Below, in pieces: positions 63,703 through 64,000 of a DNA stretch of 64,000 nt (positions within the stretch are counted from its first letter, which is position 1; every line of letters begins with the position of its first letter). A program made the position numbers and the translations under genes. Where the stretch lies: positions 821,001 to 885,000 of the forward strand of contig JAKUDP010000025.1 in the NCBI GenBank assembly GCA_022570795.1, given 5' to 3'. Under the pieces are notes generated by a model. That model was given only the letters and a program-made list of their open reading frames with translations, did no database searches and had not been told where the DNA came from. Source of the stretch: Sphaerulina vaccinii. Taxonomy: Eukaryota; Ascomycota; Dothideomycetes; Mycosphaerellales; Mycosphaerellaceae.

Positions 63703-64000
63703 GATCTATTGGTCTAGATCCAACAACCACCAGATATGTGATACTGCCTCCGTGCTGCGCCTGTGCGCCAGAACAACAGTAGCAGTTCTCCTCTCTCCTT
63801 CTATTGATGAGGTCGCTACCTCGTGATGGCCTTCCCGAATCCTTCAGCAGAGCTCACGTATATCCGCCTCTTTCCACTCATCGGACTTCGCTTGTCCGGC
63901 TGATTTCTCTGAGAGGTAGCTGTTGGTAATGTCTCAATGGCCAGTGACGTAGACGTGCTCCTTCACGCGTCCTCGAGTCCACGGGGCGCTGATTCCGGGG
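63703..64000. other. Promoter of the deubiquitinase gene, window end
   Basis: Upstream region of the creB-like gene running to the window edge. No second gene start was recognised. Confidence 0.4.

Noticed and set aside
1..64000. A secondary-metabolite cluster, starship-type element, CRISPR or prokaryotic insert
   Set aside because: No PKS/NRPS/terpene core genes, no captain-type recombinase, no direct-repeat spacer array and no bacterial-style operons. The genes are ordinary eukaryotic fungal genes with introns.

Overview
The window is nuclear DNA from a filamentous ascomycete fungus, most likely a Dothideomycete. That placement is inferred from gene content and style, not from a database match. 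The evidence is about 45-106 bp GT-AG introns with CTRAC-type branch points, genes packed on both strands with intergenic spacers of 0.1-2.3 kb, and conserved fungal proteins: an RTA1-like membrane protein, a C2H2/fungal_trans regulator, a hybrid histidine kinase, a Cap10/Cxt1-type GT90 enzyme and a CreB-like deubiquitinase. No rRNA, virus, complete transposon, CRISPR array or toxin gene was seen.

Layout. 0-12 kb: an Eps1-like membrane PDI, a tRNA-Val, a small basic protein, an F-box-like gene, an internally duplicated lineage-specific gene and a MET13-type methylenetetrahydrofolate reductase. 13-20 kb: a 3-hydroxyisobutyrate-dehydrogenase-family protein, an RTA1-like 7-TM protein, a dihydroxyacetone-kinase-family protein lacking the usual N-terminal half, and an OsmC protein. 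22-31 kb: a zinc-finger regulator, then a small accessory block with an F-box-like protein and two distantly related proteins that both begin with an N-myristoylation signal. One of these two is cut by a single in-frame TGA.

31-45 kb: a GT90 glycosyltransferase diverges from the rRNA/tRNA cytidine acetyltransferase KRE33/NAT10. An NmrA-type reductase, an unknown protein, the RNase P subunit RPP1 and a WSS1-type DNA-protein crosslink protease follow. The WSS1-type protein carries an N-terminal segment that looks like the membrane anchor of the mitochondrial import receptor Tom20. 45-64 kb: a hybrid histidine kinase, an O-fucosyltransferase-like protein, a lipocalin-like protein, a tandem array of about 235-bp tRNA-box-A-like repeats, thioredoxin reductase, a VOC/glyoxalase protein, ALG12, YOS1 and a CreB/UBP9-type deubiquitinase.

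Most genes are housekeeping and not functionally clustered. Two loose themes appear. One is the secretory pathway and glycosylation (Eps1-like PDI, GT90, O-fucosyltransferase-like, ALG12 divergent from YOS1). The other is a possible small carbon-acid/ketose catabolism neighbourhood (dehydrogenase plus DAK-family kinase). The items most worth checking are the Tom20-anchor/WSS1 fusion, the tandem repeat array, the possible non-AUG mitochondrial form of thioredoxin reductase, and the TGA-interrupted myristoylated protein. Exon boundaries were placed by hand from splice motifs and reading-frame continuity.
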